Shown one piece after another: positions 56,711 to 64,000 of a DNA stretch of 64,000 bases. The notes under the pieces are model-generated. The model was not told where the DNA came from. It made no database searches and worked only from the letters and a program-made list of their open reading frames with translations. Where the stretch lies: positions 2,480,001 through 2,544,000 of the forward strand of contig NZ_CP010817.1 in assembly GCF_000833025.1 (NCBI RefSeq), read 5' to 3'. Position 1 is the first letter of the stretch; each line of letters starts with the position of its first letter. A program made the position numbers and the translations under genes. This DNA is from Myroides profundi (GTDB taxonomy: Bacteria > Bacteroidota > Bacteroidia > Flavobacteriales > Flavobacteriaceae).

Positions 56711-57661
56711 TTATCTATGAAAATACCACTGATAGAAATCAGTATTAAAAGTATCAATCTTACAGTTAGGAATAATTTGTTTTAGCACCCCTTCTTGATG
56801 TTGTTTACGCAAGAAACGATTAAACAGTACTGGATGAGGAAAACGTTCTTTTAAAGTCTTATTTTTACGTATTTCATCATATAAATCCGTAGAACGCAAC
56901 TCTACTTTAGTCGGTTGATCTACAAAGTATTGATTCAACTGATCTCGTATAGTCACTAGTAGTTTAATATCACTTGGCATTCTAGTAAATACTGTTGGAC
57001 GAGTATGGCTTTGACTCTCTTCTGTTTCTTCTTCCTCTTCTTCGTGCTCATCCTCTATCTCATCTAGAACCTCGTATACAGGCTCATAAACAATCACTTC
57101 TTCAGGCTCTTCTATCGTATCTAATACTACCTCTATCTCTGCTACACGGTGTTCATTTATCAGATCGTGCAATTTATACTGTAACTCCTCTAGATAAGCT
57201 CTATATACCTCATCTATCAACAAATTAGGTTGTAATAGCATGGCAGCACCTATATCCTTACACTCTACTAGTTGAGGATACTTTTTATAATTAGACACAT
57301 AGTTAAAGGTTAATTTATGTCTCTCCATCTGAACTGCAAAACGCATCCATAAGTCAACATTCAACGGAGGCTCTCCATCAGCTTTTAACCAATCATTGTA
57401 TTTCCAATTTAATATCCACCCTTTCTCGAAGGTATTCATCACATACTTAGAAGTCACATAGATCGTTACTTCTGCCCCTTCTTTAATCTGCTCTAATCCC
57501 TTCACAATAGCCATAAGCGAAATACGAGATTGAGAGTTTTCTATAAACCCCTCTGCAAATGTTTTGCATTGATCACCTATACACAACATATTAGCATAAG
57601 CCTTAGCGTCACTAGAGGTATCTATCTTTACGCGAGTATATAGGTCTATTTTGTATTTCAT
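56711..57661 (-). CDS. Protein with a catalytically dead RNase H fold and a C-terminal unknown domain
   Basis: Residues 1-145 follow the RNase HI order: IDLYT, then SRISLMAIVKGLEQI, YVTSKYVMNTFEKGWILNW, then GEPPLNVDLWMRFAVQME and NYV. The three catalytic acids are replaced: the positions matching D10, E48 and D70 of E. coli RNase HI read R, S and T. An acidic linker (about 190-225, EEPEEVIVYEPVYEVLDEIE) leads to a C-terminal domain of about 85 residues (YDEIRKNKTLKERFPHPVLF). It may bind RNA-DNA hybrids or duplexes without cutting. Single gene. Confidence 0.78.
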   Translation of the reverse strand: MKYKIDLYTRVKIDTSSDAKAYANMLCIGDQCKTFAEGFIENSQSRISLMAIVKGLEQIKEGAEVTIYVTSKYVMNTFEKGWILNWKYNDWLKADGEPPLNVDLWMRFAVQMERHKLTFNYVSNYKKYPQLVECKDIGAAMLLQPNLLIDEVYRAYLEELQYKLHDLINEHRVAEIEVVLDTIEEPEEVIVYEPVYEVLDEIEDEHEEEEEETEESQSHTRPTVFTRMPSDIKLLVTIRDQLNQYFVDQPTKVELRSTDLYDEIRKNKTLKERFPHPVLFNRFLRKQHQEGVLKQIIPNCKIDTFNTDFYQWYFHR

Positions 57662-57756
57662 ATCTATTAAGAGGATTTGAGTACTTAAAGATAATGACTT
57701 CTGAGTAAATCACAACAAAATATAACAACAGAAAAACAAAGACTATAATAAATACA

Positions 57757-57788
57757 AAAAAAGGGACAAGTGCACTTGTCCCTTTTTT
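57757..57788. terminator. Terminator after the TonB receptor gene
   Basis: GGGACAAG / CTTGTCCC (57763-57770 with 57775-57782) flanked by six A and six T lies 36 nt after the receptor's stop codon. Confidence 0.87.
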
Positions 57789-57824
57789 CCTTAATAAGTT
57801 TAAAACTAATCTCTATACCTAATA

Positions 57825-60239
57825 TTAAAATGAATATAGTAATTGAGCAGCAATATTTCTCGGAGCGATTTCATTAATATATCCTGCTCTGAAATATGAA
57901 TTATAACCTAACTTATCAAAAATATTATTTGCATATAATTTTATTCTTGCATTCTTATACGTATATCCTAATTGCATATTAAATGTTGTATAATCTGGCA
58001 TATCGAATGGTCTTACATTTTCATAAGAGCCATGCCCATCTGATGCTCTAGCATATTCATTAACAGGTCTTTTCCCAACAAAATAAACTCCCATACCTAC
58101 AGAAAACCCTTTTAGTACACCTTGATCAAACTTATAATTAGCCCACCCATTAGCTGTGTGTTCAGGTGTATTCATAGGTGCAGAGCCATCTACATAGTTA
58201 GGGCTATCTTGATATCTAGCTAACAGATTAGCATAACCTAACATTACCTCAAGATTATTAGTGATTTTTCCATTAATTTCTAACTCAAAACCATTTCTTC
58301 TCAAGTCACCTGCTCTTAAATAAGTATTAGTACGTTGATTATTCTCATCAAATACCTCATATAACAAGTTATCCTGATTAATAAAGAAATAAGTAAAATT
58401 AACTCCTAGATGATCATTTAACCAATTGGTTTTAAATCCAAATTCAATTTGTTTAGTATCCGCAGCCCCAGCAAAGCCTCCATCAGCCATTTTATAATTT
58501 GCTTGTTTTAAACTTGTCGTTGTAGTGTATGAAATAAAAGTGCTAATATTCTCTTGAGGTTTAAAAACTAATCCTACAGCTGGATTCCATCTAGCTACAG
58601 TTACATCTTTTACATTAATACCATTTAATCGACTATAACGAATCCCTAGCATCGCACTTAACTTATCTCCTATCTGAATATAGTCTTGTGCCATAAACCC
58701 ATAAGTTGGTGAAGTTTCATCTGCTAATACACCACCTTTACGAGATGTCATTCTAAACTCTAAACCTTCAGGTCTATTGTTATTTACTTCACCTAGAACA
58801 TTAATCGTTTCTTTAAATAACTTCCCTCCAACATATCCATCATAATTTGTTGTCTTAGTCTTATATTCTCTGAAGTCAAACCCCAATTGGAAAGTGTGCT
58901 TTAGAGCACCTGTAAACACATCTTTTCCAATAAAATCAACTTGTATAGCAGTGCTTCTATCAGACTTTACAGATTTACCTATTGTTCTTTCTCTTAACTC
59001 AAACTCTTTCCAATCTGTGATTTGATTTTGTCTTTTTAATAATCCTAAAGCAGAATCTTCTAAGTCAGTATCTGTTATAGAATTTAAAGATGATACACGC
59101 ATAGACAATTTATCAGATAATTGTCTTTCAAAACGAGCTACATAATTTAGTGACTTTAAGTGCATATTATCTTCTTTAAAGCCTAAAAACTTATTATGAG
59201 GTAATTTATACAATCTATTTACATAATCAGGTCCTATATTCTCTGTTCCCTTATCCACAGTATAATCACCTTCTAAAAAATCCATTTCAACTGTCAGTTT
59301 TGTTTTATCATTAATCTTCCAAGCTAGAGAAGGATTTATATAATAATGATTATTATTCACATAGGTTCTCCACCCATCATTTCGTTCATATGATCCATTA
59401 AAACGCAACGACAAAGTCTCTTTCTTATCTAAGACTTGCTCTATATCCACAGTAGGGCGAATATGTCCATAACTTCCTGTTCTAAACCCCACTTCCCTTT
59501 TATTATAAAAATTCGGTGTCTTCGTGACTAAATTAATAACTCCACCTACAGCTCCTAGTCCATTACCTATACCTTGTATTACAGCAGCAGATCCCTTAAT
59601 GACTTCTACACTCTCTATTCCTTGCATGTCAGCGATACCAGACCCTCTTCTAAAGTCAGACTCCATAGCTACTCCATTTCTCAAAACAGGAGTTCCTCTA
59701 AATCCGCGAATAGACATACTCTCAAAAGGAGTCCCATAAGTAGCAAACTGAGTAACTCCAGCTACATTTCGACTAGCTTCTGTAATAGTTAAAGCTCCTT
59801 GTTCTTTAATAACCTCTCCTGGTACAATACTAATAGCTAGTACTTGATCTTGTATGCCTAGAGGTAATCTTGTGATATATTCTAATTTCTTGACATCTTT
59901 GTTACTTTTACCATAAACTGTAATATTCTCTAATTGACTATCCGAAGTCATCGTAAAATGATAAGACTCTTCTTCTTTATGGACATTCACTTTTTTTTCT
60001 AAGCTACTATAACCAATCGACATAATTTTAAGCAGTACTTTTCCCTTAGGAATAGCTTCTAATACAAAATCACCATTCTCATTAGTTTCTGCATATTTAT
60101 TATTATTCTCAGCGAGTACTGACACAAAGGGAATTGGCTTATTAGCACTATCCACTATACGTCCTTTGATAGTAGACACTTGCGCTATACTGGCTATTAC
60201 ACCTCCAATAGTAAAAATCAATGTAGTTATTCTTTTCAT
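57825..60239 (-). CDS. TonB-dependent siderophore receptor
   Basis: After a signal peptide (1-20), residues 22-100 form a carboxypeptidase-regulatory-like domain (IKGRIVDSANKPIPFVSVLA). The plug follows (SMSIRGFRGTPVLRNGVAME, VEVIKGSAAVIQGIGNGLGA, GGVINLVTKTP), then a 22-strand barrel ending in AAQLLYSF with the terminal phenylalanine. The order and the phrase IRGFRGTPVLRNG place it among ferric-siderophore receptors. It acts in the outer membrane with TonB. The substrate cannot be named. No siderophore synthesis genes are near. Confidence 0.93.
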   Translation of the reverse strand: MKRITTLIFTIGGVIASIAQVSTIKGRIVDSANKPIPFVSVLAENNNKYAETNENGDFVLEAIPKGKVLLKIMSIGYSSLEKKVNVHKEEESYHFTMTSDSQLENITVYGKSNKDVKKLEYITRLPLGIQDQVLAISIVPGEVIKEQGALTITEASRNVAGVTQFATYGTPFESMSIRGFRGTPVLRNGVAMESDFRRGSGIADMQGIESVEVIKGSAAVIQGIGNGLGAVGGVINLVTKTPNFYNKREVGFRTGSYGHIRPTVDIEQVLDKKETLSLRFNGSYERNDGWRTYVNNNHYYINPSLAWKINDKTKLTVEMDFLEGDYTVDKGTENIGPDYVNRLYKLPHNKFLGFKEDNMHLKSLNYVARFERQLSDKLSMRVSSLNSITDTDLEDSALGLLKRQNQITDWKEFELRERTIGKSVKSDRSTAIQVDFIGKDVFTGALKHTFQLGFDFREYKTKTTNYDGYVGGKLFKETINVLGEVNNNRPEGLEFRMTSRKGGVLADETSPTYGFMAQDYIQIGDKLSAMLGIRYSRLNGINVKDVTVARWNPAVGLVFKPQENISTFISYTTTTSLKQANYKMADGGFAGAADTKQIEFGFKTNWLNDHLGVNFTYFFINQDNLLYEVFDENNQRTNTYLRAGDLRRNGFELEINGKITNNLEVMLGYANLLARYQDSPNYVDGSAPMNTPEHTANGWANYKFDQGVLKGFSVGMGVYFVGKRPVNEYARASDGHGSYENVRPFDMPDYTTFNMQLGYTYKNARIKLYANNIFDKLGYNSYFRAGYINEIAPRNIAAQLLYSF

Positions 60240-60625
60240 ACCTAATTATTTATAATCATTTTTAATAACATACAAATTAAAACGATTCTAAATAGAAAAC
60301 ATCGAAAACAGAAAGCTTTTTAGTTAACTAAACAAACACAAACACAGCTATTTAGTTAAAAAATCAAATAATACAACCTTTTTTACCAAACACAGTAATT
60401 AACAAACAATACTATATTGATACTCACACACAACTTATTAGTATAAAACACTCTATAAGTGAGTACACTTAGACAAATACATTATCCCATTATCAAAACA
60501 CAATACGTTAGACTTTAGCAATAAGGATAAAACATAAAACTGCCCTCTAAATAAATATAAAGTTGTTAATTTACAGTATGTTTTTTGTGGTATATAAAGT
60601 ACTTATAAACTTAAAAAAAAATGTT
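60240..60625. other. Upstream region of the TonB receptor
   Basis: AT-rich spacer. I see no clear Fur-type palindrome or TAnnTTTG box that I would trust. Confidence 0.35.
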
Positions 60626-60946
60626 ATGGCAGAGCATGGAAGTATCCTTATTTATCAGACAAAAGATGTCTTCACTAAGATAGAAACCCGTTTAGAGAAC
60701 GAAACACTATGGTTAACTCAAGTCTAAATGGCAGAATTATTTCAAAAAAATAGAACTGTCATTACCAAACACATAAAAAATGTATTTGAAGAAGGTGAAC
60801 TAGTAGAACAAACCAATGTGCAAAATTTGCACATTGCAAATTCAGACAAACCTGTTAAGTGTTATAATCTAGATGTAATTATATCTGTAGGTTATAGGGT
60901 AAAAAGCATTCAAGGAACTAAGTTTAGACAATGGGCAACTAGATGA
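60626..60946 (+). pseudogene. RhuM pseudogene
   Basis: The frame starts at 60626 (GSILIYQTKDVFTKIETRLE, LWLTQ) and meets an in-frame TAA at 60725-60727. It then continues unbroken with MAELFQKNRTVITKHIKNVF, YNLDVIISVGYRVKSIQ and FRQWATR before stopping at 60946, where the rest of the gene is lost. The intact relative at 51413 shows that these are the first 110 or so residues. It contains the palindrome 60814-60836. Orientation is opposite to the intact gene. Confidence 0.85.
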
Positions 60947-61021
60947 CATCTGCAGAGTAGAAGAAGATTTTATAGAGTATATCTTAAAAACAACGAAGAT
61001 ATTAGCCAATAATATATAGAT

Positions 61022-61055
61022 AAAGCACCCAAAGTCAAAAGGCTTTGGGTGCTTT
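61022..61055. terminator. Terminator after the esterase gene
   Basis: A perfect 13-bp stem AAAGCACCCAAAG / CTTTGGGTGCTTT (61022-61034 with 61043-61055) lies 26 nt after the stop of the esterase gene. Confidence 0.83.
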
Positions 61056-61081
61056 GTTTATGTTATAACTAAATGTCCTAC

Positions 61082-61789
61082 TTAAATTTCTTCTTTATTT
61101 TCTGAACTTACTGATACATCACTTTTTACGTGTTGTAATAGCCAGTTATATACCTCCATGTGTCTATATAGATCTTCTACACTCCCATGTGTACCTCCTT
61201 TGACAACTTGTAGTTCTACAGGAGCTTTTTTATCACATTTTTGAATAGCAGTCATTATCTTCTTAGACTCTTTTAGTGGTACGATAAAGTCTTTATCACC
61301 ATGAATAAGCTTAATAGGGATATTAGTCACTGCACAGGCATCTCTTTCTTCTCCTCCTCCGCAGATAGCAATAGCTGCAGCTATACGATTAGGATACTTA
61401 CCAGCATATTTCATCGTACCATATCCTCCTAGGCTCATTCCAGTTACATAAATGCGACTCTCATCGATATTATAATTTGCGATCATATAACTTACGATTT
61501 CGTCCACCTTATCCGCATTCCATGGCCCAGAAGGCAATTGAGGAGCTACTAAATAAGCAGGGATATCTAGTCCCTTCTCTATTCCTTTTAACGCACCATA
61601 TCTCTTTACCCTATCTATATTGGTTCCCGAAAGACTTCTCCCATGTAAGAAGATAATAAGAGGGTTCTTTTCTTCTACGACTTTAGGTTCGTTTAACCAA
61701 AATTGATAAGTCGTTTTATCCAAAATAGCTTTGGGTTGAGCAAAGGTCGTCAATGAGACTAGACAGATTAATACCGTAAGAAATTTCAT
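61082..61789 (-). CDS. Secreted alpha/beta-hydrolase (esterase, phospholipase/carboxylesterase-like)
   Basis: A signal peptide (1-18, ending FAQ) precedes an alpha/beta-hydrolase: oxyanion region IIFLHGRSLSG, nucleophile elbow GMSLGGYGT with S119, acid D167 in LIHGDKDFIVP and histidine H201 in GGTHGS. The 235-aa length and layout match periplasmic esterases of the polyhydroxybutyrate-depolymerase or prolyl-oligopeptidase-like type. Substrate unknown. Single gene. Confidence 0.88.
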   Translation of the reverse strand: MKFLTVLICLVSLTTFAQPKAILDKTTYQFWLNEPKVVEEKNPLIIFLHGRSLSGTNIDRVKRYGALKGIEKGLDIPAYLVAPQLPSGPWNADKVDEIVSYMIANYNIDESRIYVTGMSLGGYGTMKYAGKYPNRIAAAIAICGGGEERDACAVTNIPIKLIHGDKDFIVPLKESKKIMTAIQKCDKKAPVELQVVKGGTHGSVEDLYRHMEVYNWLLQHVKSDVSVSSENKEEI

Positions 61790-61908
61790 AGTTTTTTTGA
61801 AAGTAAATATACTTGTAATCTGTTAAATTCAAAACAAAAAAATCACTGTAAGCATTGCATTTACTGAGTTTACCCTTATATAAAGTTAGATAACTAACAT
61901 CTAAACAC

Positions 61909-62883
61909 TTAGTATTTCCACAACATTAAACCAGCCTGATACCCTGCCCCTAATGTCCACATTAAAAAATAATCTCCTTCTTTTAGAGGTGTTCCTTCTT
62001 TCTGGTATTGATGTAAAGCTAAAAAAGGACTAGAAGCTCCTGAATAACCAAACTCTTTCGAATAAAAAGGTACTTTTTCTTCTGGTAAGTGATAATGTGA
62101 TTTAATAATCTTAATGTTTTTCAGTGATAACTGAGAGAATAAGAATAAACTGATATCTTCTATTTTCAGGTTGTTCTTTGCTAAGAAAACTTCTATTTTA
62201 TCTAAAGCAAACTCTACACTTCCACTTCCATCAAATGATGTATCCCACATTGTTAATTCATCAGATAAAGAACAAGAGTGCCCTTGAGGAGGATACAGAA
62301 CAGTATCACAAAAACTACTATCTGTATGATACATGACGTCTACTAATCCAGATGTAGTAGTCTCTTTCTCTACTATAAATGCAAAAGCAGAATCTGAAAA
62401 ACAAAAAGCTGTTACAGGATTTTGACTATCTAGAATACGAGATAACTGATCAGAACACACTACTAGAGCATTTTTAGCTCTACTACTGCTATTGAGATAA
62501 TGCGCTACTTGATCTAATGCTACAAATGCCCCAATACAATTAGCGTTAATATCATAACACATTGTATTATTCTTTCCTTGCAAAGCTTGGTGTATAAAGA
62601 TAGAATCACAAGGGATCTGATGCTCTGGAGTACAAGTCACAAAGACAATAATATCTATTTCTTCTATTGAAATACCACTTTGCTTTAATACTCCTTTTGC
62701 CGCCTCAATTCCCATAGAAACCGTAGTTTCCTTTGAATCTTTAGCTACTACAAATCGATTATGCCTACCAAGTGCTTCTTGTATCTTTTTCATAGAGACA
62801 CCTTGGCTTTCGAATTGCTTAATTACTCCCTCATTGCATTCGACATTAGAGGGATGATAAAAATACGTGTGTTTCAATTTCAT
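61909..62883 (-). CDS. Divergent 3-oxoacyl-ACP synthase III (FabH)-like protein
   Basis: The thiolase fold is recognisable with the active-site cysteine in DINANCIGAF (C127 when counted from 62916). The other two residues of the Cys-His-Asn triad seem replaced: the HQAN-type position reads FSQLSLKN, and the GN-type position reads FGYSGASSP. It may use another acyl chemistry, as in lipid or resorcinol pathways, rather than fatty-acid initiation. ATG at 62883 is preferred over the TTG at 62916. No partner acyl genes are adjacent. Confidence 0.82.
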   Translation of the reverse strand: MKLKHTYFYHPSNVECNEGVIKQFESQGVSMKKIQEALGRHNRFVVAKDSKETTVSMGIEAAKGVLKQSGISIEEIDIIVFVTCTPEHQIPCDSIFIHQALQGKNNTMCYDINANCIGAFVALDQVAHYLNSSSRAKNALVVCSDQLSRILDSQNPVTAFCFSDSAFAFIVEKETTTSGLVDVMYHTDSSFCDTVLYPPQGHSCSLSDELTMWDTSFDGSGSVEFALDKIEVFLAKNNLKIEDISLFLFSQLSLKNIKIIKSHYHLPEEKVPFYSKEFGYSGASSPFLALHQYQKEGTPLKEGDYFLMWTLGAGYQAGLMLWKY

Positions 62884-63140
62884 ATTAAACTGTTTTTTGA
62901 TTATTACTTTTTTCAACCACTCATAAAAGTATTACTTTTTATAAATAAAAAATAATATATATTTAAAACAACACCTAAAAAGCATATTTAAATTGTAATA
63001 ATTATAAATAATAAAAACATAAAACAGTAATAATATAAAATATTTTAACTCATATTAATTAATTCTTTTTAACTAGTACACACATTTCGGTTATTAAAAA
63101 TAATAGTACACTTTCAAAGATTATTATCTCCTCTAAAAAT

Positions 63141-63173
63141 AAAAGCTTAGTATTAGATAATTACTAAGCTTTT
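63141..63173 (-). terminator. Terminator of the DUF417 gene
   Basis: A perfect 12-bp stem AAAAGCTTAGTA / TACTAAGCTTTT (63141-63152 with 63162-63173) lies 35 nt after the stop codon, with a T-rich end on the minus strand. Confidence 0.83.
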
Positions 63174-63207
63174 ATTTTTACTTTATTTTATATTCTAAAC
63201 CTATTAA

Positions 63208-63810
63208 TCACTTATAAAGCAAATTACGTGCTGAATCACCAGCGATCACTAATCCTCCTGCCATCATGATAATATCCTTTAAGACTAGTCGTCCAGCACC
63301 TGATAAATAAGGGAATCCATAGTTAGGTGTAGGAAAATCACCTCCTAAATTAGGCACATATACTTCTGGAGTAGTGATTAGAAATGATAGTGTGACCAAA
63401 GACATGCCTAATGTTAATACCCCTCCTAAAAAACCGAGTCTAGGATACCATATCCCTAATAATACGAGTACCCCTATACTTACAATCACTGCACCTAGAA
63501 CATACGAAAACACATAAGTACCATTCTGTTTATGCCAATCAATGTTCTTCTGCACTACTTTGCCCTCGGGATTTTTATGTTGAGTGTATTCATATACTTC
63601 TTTGCCAGATTCATCTAATACTTTTTTTGTTGAATTTTGATAGAAAAAGCTCATAAAAGGGCTATTCGTTACAAAAGGTACGATACCATCCGCTTCATAT
63701 TGAAAAGCTTTTAACCCTCCTATCCAAACCATGACAATACAGATAGATAAACGAAGAAAATGAATCGATTTTACTTGTAAACTGCTAAATAATACTAAAA
63801 TTTGTTTCAT
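63208..63810 (-). CDS. DUF417 family membrane protein (YkgB/RclC-like)
   Basis: Four membrane helices and the family phrases LRLSICIVMVWIGGLKAFQY, YEADGIVPFVTNSPFMSFFY and FLITTPEVYVP are present; the C-terminal part GRLVLKDIIMMAGGLVIAGD is also typical. E. coli RclC belongs to this family and protects against reactive chlorine. The ATG at 63810 is preferred over the TTG at 63834. A TAnnTTTG box lies at 63832-63839. The AraC-type gene upstream may regulate it, as RclR does rclC. Confidence 0.88.
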   Translation of the reverse strand: MKQILVLFSSLQVKSIHFLRLSICIVMVWIGGLKAFQYEADGIVPFVTNSPFMSFFYQNSTKKVLDESGKEVYEYTQHKNPEGKVVQKNIDWHKQNGTYVFSYVLGAVIVSIGVLVLLGIWYPRLGFLGGVLTLGMSLVTLSFLITTPEVYVPNLGGDFPTPNYGFPYLSGAGRLVLKDIIMMAGGLVIAGDSARNLLYK

Positions 63811-63831
63811 TGGTTTTATTTTATTTTTCAA

Positions 63832-63839
63832 CAAAACTA
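63832..63839 (-). promoter_or_regulatory. Promoter -7 box of the DUF417 gene
   Basis: On the minus strand it reads TAGTTTTG, an exact TAnnTTTG, 22 nt before the ATG at 63810. Confidence 0.5.
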
Positions 63840-63875
63840 GATAGTTTAGCAGAGGAATAACATGGACTATTCCTT

Positions 63876-64000
63876 CTATTCCATAGACTTTTTTGCCACT
63901 ACTGATATTCCTACTTGTTCTCTGAATATCTTAGGAGATACGCCTACTTCTTTCTTAAAATAACGGCTAAAATAAAACTCATCCTCAAATCCTAATAACT
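63876..64000 (-). CDS. C-terminal end of an AraC-family regulator, cut by the window edge
   Basis: The last 41 codons read LLGFEDEFYFSRYFKKEVGV, then SPKIFREQVGISVVAKKSME and a stop. The GFEDEFYFSRYFKKEVGVSP pattern is the second helix-turn-helix of AraC proteins. It lies upstream of the DUF417 gene on the same strand. Confidence 0.88.
   Translation of the reverse strand, partial: LLGFEDEFYFSRYFKKEVGVSPKIFREQVGISVVAKKSME

Noticed and set aside
57757..57788. Operator or phage-type attachment site (perfect palindrome)
   Set aside because: Flanking A- and T-runs and its place after a stop codon make a terminator the simpler reading.
60240..60625. Fur box before the TonB receptor
   Set aside because: The sequence is AT-rich and gives many weak matches, but none with clear dyad symmetry.

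Overview
The window reads as chromosome of a Bacteroidota member, most likely a Flavobacteriaceae close to Myroides (inference; no rRNA gene is present to settle it). The evidence is the strongly AT-rich sequence, several promoters of the Bacteroidota type (TTG, about 20 nt, TAnnTTTG), a PorP/SprF protein with a gliding-motility-type C-terminal sorting domain (type IX secretion), a TonB receptor with an N-terminal carboxypeptidase-regulatory-like domain, and membrane-embedded AraC regulators.

Layout. 0.6-7.1 kb: nucleotide-sugar genes for surface polysaccharide (rfbA, rfbB, wecC, wecB, ugd), bracketed by two diverged 74-bp direct repeats and interrupted by a block of palindromic repeats. 9.0-10.8 kb: cold-shock operon (DEAD-box helicase, two cold-shock-domain proteins) behind a long leader. 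11.0-16.3 kb: orphan sensor kinase, unknown genes, and two near-identical tandem units that look like a small-RNA gene. 16.4-28.8 kb: one minus-strand surface operon: collagen-like repeat protein, Ig/PKD-like protein, sorting-domain protein, PorP/SprF, OmpA/PD40 protein. Its collagen-like gene is broken by tandem repeats of 155 and 290 bp, lengths not divisible by three. 29.5-35.1 kb: four membrane-domain AraC-type genes, one lacking its DNA-binding domain. 35.3-39.1 kb: Dyp peroxidase, MBL hydrolase, AraC regulator, lipoprotein and two small genes of 54 and 59 aa. 39.3-42.9 kb: biotin operon (bioF, bioD, bioA) led by an unrecognised ferritin-like, probably diiron, protein. 43-50 kb: unknown membrane and cytosolic proteins, a DUF262 protein of defence type, an Rhs remnant with a possible immunity gene, and hairpin/direct-repeat structures. 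50-64 kb: S23-type four-helix proteins, HAD phosphatase, RhuM and a RhuM pseudogene, oxidoreductase with a Crp-type regulator, a protein with a catalytically dead RNase H fold, a TonB siderophore receptor, esterase, divergent KAS III-like protein, and DUF417 protein next to a truncated AraC gene.

Most promising new observations: the tandem twin small-RNA units near 14.3-14.6 kb; the diiron-type protein heading the biotin operon; a palindrome kept in two RhuM copies although it is read in different frames; the non-triplet tandem repeats in the collagen-like gene; and the 17-bp perfect hairpin joined to 11-bp direct repeats near 49.2 kb.
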